Source: Isoptericola sp. AK164 (GTDB taxonomy: Bacteria > Actinomycetota > Actinomycetes > Actinomycetales > Cellulomonadaceae). From it: a stretch of 64,000 nucleotides of DNA. The stretch lies in assembly GCF_029643425.1 (NCBI RefSeq), contig NZ_CP119106.1, positions 3,348,001 to 3,412,000 of the forward strand. Reading direction: 5' to 3'. Shown piece after piece: positions 63,270-64,000 of this stretch. The stretch's first letter is position 1, and every line of letters begins with the position of its first letter. The position numbers and the translations under genes were made by a program. The notes beneath the pieces are model-generated. The model ran no database searches and had not been told where the DNA came from. It was given only the letters and a program-made list of their open reading frames with translations.

Positions 63270-63334
63270 CGTTGATCCTTCACGTTGTGCGGTCGGCTGG
63301 TGCGTGTCGACCTCGCCGGTGGCGACGATGCCGG

Positions 63335-63378
63335 TGTAACGATGCACTAAACTAGGCACAGGGCCACGGGCACGTCAA
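63335..63378 (-). promoter_or_regulatory. Promoter and operator of the lyase/importer operon
   Basis: On the minus strand TTGACG (63373-63378), 18 bases, TAGTTT (63349-63354). TGTAACGATGCAC (plus-strand, 63335-63347), a quasi-palindrome TGYAWCGWTRCA, lies just after the -10, where a LacI repressor would bind. Confidence 0.7.
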
Positions 63379-63458
63379 CTCCCTGCTAGATCAAGAAATG
63401 ATCACGATGCGAGGCCCTCTGGGCACCGCCCCACGGCCCCGGTCTGGGCTAGGATGGT

Positions 63459-63471
63459 TGTAACGATGCAC
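63459..63471 (+). promoter_or_regulatory. Second identical LacI operator
   Basis: TGTAACGATGCAC again, identical to 63335-63347 and in the same orientation, 34 nt before the LacI start. TAGGAT at 63450-63455 is a possible -10 next to it. Points to autoregulation by the LacI at 63505. Confidence 0.7.
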
Positions 63472-63504
63472 ATGACGTGCACCACCGATGACGTTGGAGG
63501 AAGC

Positions 63505-64000
63505 GTGACACGCGTGACGATCCAGCAGGTCGCAGCAGCCGCTGGGGTCTCGCCCAGCACCGTCTCCAACCTGCTGAACGGCCGCACCAACCGCATGGTG
63601 CCGGCCACCAAGGAGCGCATCGAGCGCGCCATCGCCGAGCTCGGCTACCGACCCAACCGTGCGGCTCGCCAGCTGCGCACGGGACGCACGCAGACGGTGG
63701 GGCTCATCGTGCCGTCCGTCGGCAACCCGTTCTGGGGAGCGTTCGCCCGGGAGCTCGAGGTCGCGGCCCTGGCCGTCGGGTGCAACGTGCTGCTGTGCAA
63801 CAGCGAACGCGACCCCGACCGCGAGCGCCGGTACGTCGAGGAGCTGTGGGAGGACGGGGTGCGCGGCATCGTCCTGTGCTCCTCCCTGCCGACGCTCGAC
63901 CACCTCGCCGACATCGTCCGGCGGGGGCTGCGGCTCGTGACGTTCGACCGACCGGCGCAGGCCGGTGACCCGGAGGAGGTCGTCAGCGTCAGCATCAACA
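63505..64000 (+). CDS. LacI-family regulator (C-terminus outside window)
   Basis: GTG at 63505 after TTGGAGGAA; 165 codons to the window end with no stop. HTH: VTIQQVAAAAGVSPSTVSNLLNG; sensor start TVGLIVPSVGNPFWGAFAREL. Divergent from the binding-protein gene, with two identical operators between. Likely represses the lyase/importer operon; ligand unknown. Confidence 0.9.
   Translation, partial: MTRVTIQQVAAAAGVSPSTVSNLLNGRTNRMVPATKERIERAIAELGYRPNRAARQLRTGRTQTVGLIVPSVGNPFWGAFARELEVAALAVGCNVLLCNSERDPDRERRYVEELWEDGVRGIVLCSSLPTLDHLADIVRRGLRLVTFDRPAQAGDPEEVVSVSIN

Noticed and set aside
1-64000. tRNA, rRNA, insertion sequences, prophage genes
   Set aside because: I saw none on either strand.

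Overview
The window is high-GC DNA with compact, often 4-nt-overlapping genes, Gram-positive lipoprotein and Tat signals, many GTG starts, and glycosidases fused to Ig-like and carbohydrate-binding modules. This fits a polysaccharide-degrading actinobacterium of the Micrococcales (Cellulosimicrobium, Isoptericola, Promicromonospora or Cellulomonas-like). That placement is an inference from gene content; no rRNA or tRNA gene is present. Nearly everything is carbohydrate acquisition: four sugar-type ABC substrate-binding proteins (three with permease pairs), six LacI-family regulators and about nine polysaccharide-active enzymes.

Left block (1-20.8 kb). A sugar-binding lipoprotein (cut by the window edge) and a LacI regulator are divergent. 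Then come a large secreted DUF5695-type protein with two chitin-binding-like repeats, a WxL-like/DUF916-like surface pair, a 1566-aa MGH1/GH63-like hydrolase, a GH43 enzyme, a Tat-exported GH127/GH146 enzyme and a non-catalytic, membrane-anchored Ig/binding-module protein. Three of these proteins end in the same two-cysteine ~90-residue module, and three (in five-gene span) carry copies of one discoidin-like module. I read the block as a surface system for arabinofuranose-rich plant polysaccharide. CCGAAA-type palindromes recur at its promoters.

Housekeeping block (20.8-31.6 kb). Arginine deiminase, a DUF1304 membrane protein, an ABC importer with Mn-type ligands, a P2-type cation ATPase, a probable persulfide-response operon (CoA-disulfide reductase-rhodanese, CstR-like regulator, Cys-rich mini-protein) behind a CsoR/CstR-type operator, and an AlkZ-like DNA glycosylase.

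Second sugar block (31.6-38.8 kb). LacI, binding protein, two permeases, GH1 beta-glucosidase and a secreted GH144-like protein: a candidate beta-1,2-glucan utilisation locus.

Third sugar block (38.8-46.6 kb). LacI with an apparent CTG start, RraA-like aldolase, RpiB-like isomerase, ABC importer, PfkB sugar kinase and a divergent paralogous LacI: a complete route for an unidentified sugar.

46.6-52.6 kb holds LacI plus GH13 sharing a TGTAACCGGTTACA operator, then a translationally coupled GT2-acyltransferase-MATE cassette behind an AT-richer leader. A four-copy 20-bp tandem repeat closes this part.

Right block (52.6-64 kb). A leftward operon of binding protein, two permeases, SDR, two heparinase II/III-type lyases, DUF624, MFS and adenosine deaminase, with a divergent LacI cut by the window end. 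It looks like import and cleavage of a uronate-containing oligosaccharide. The adenosine deaminase frame has no ATG, GTG or TTG before its metal-binding motif.
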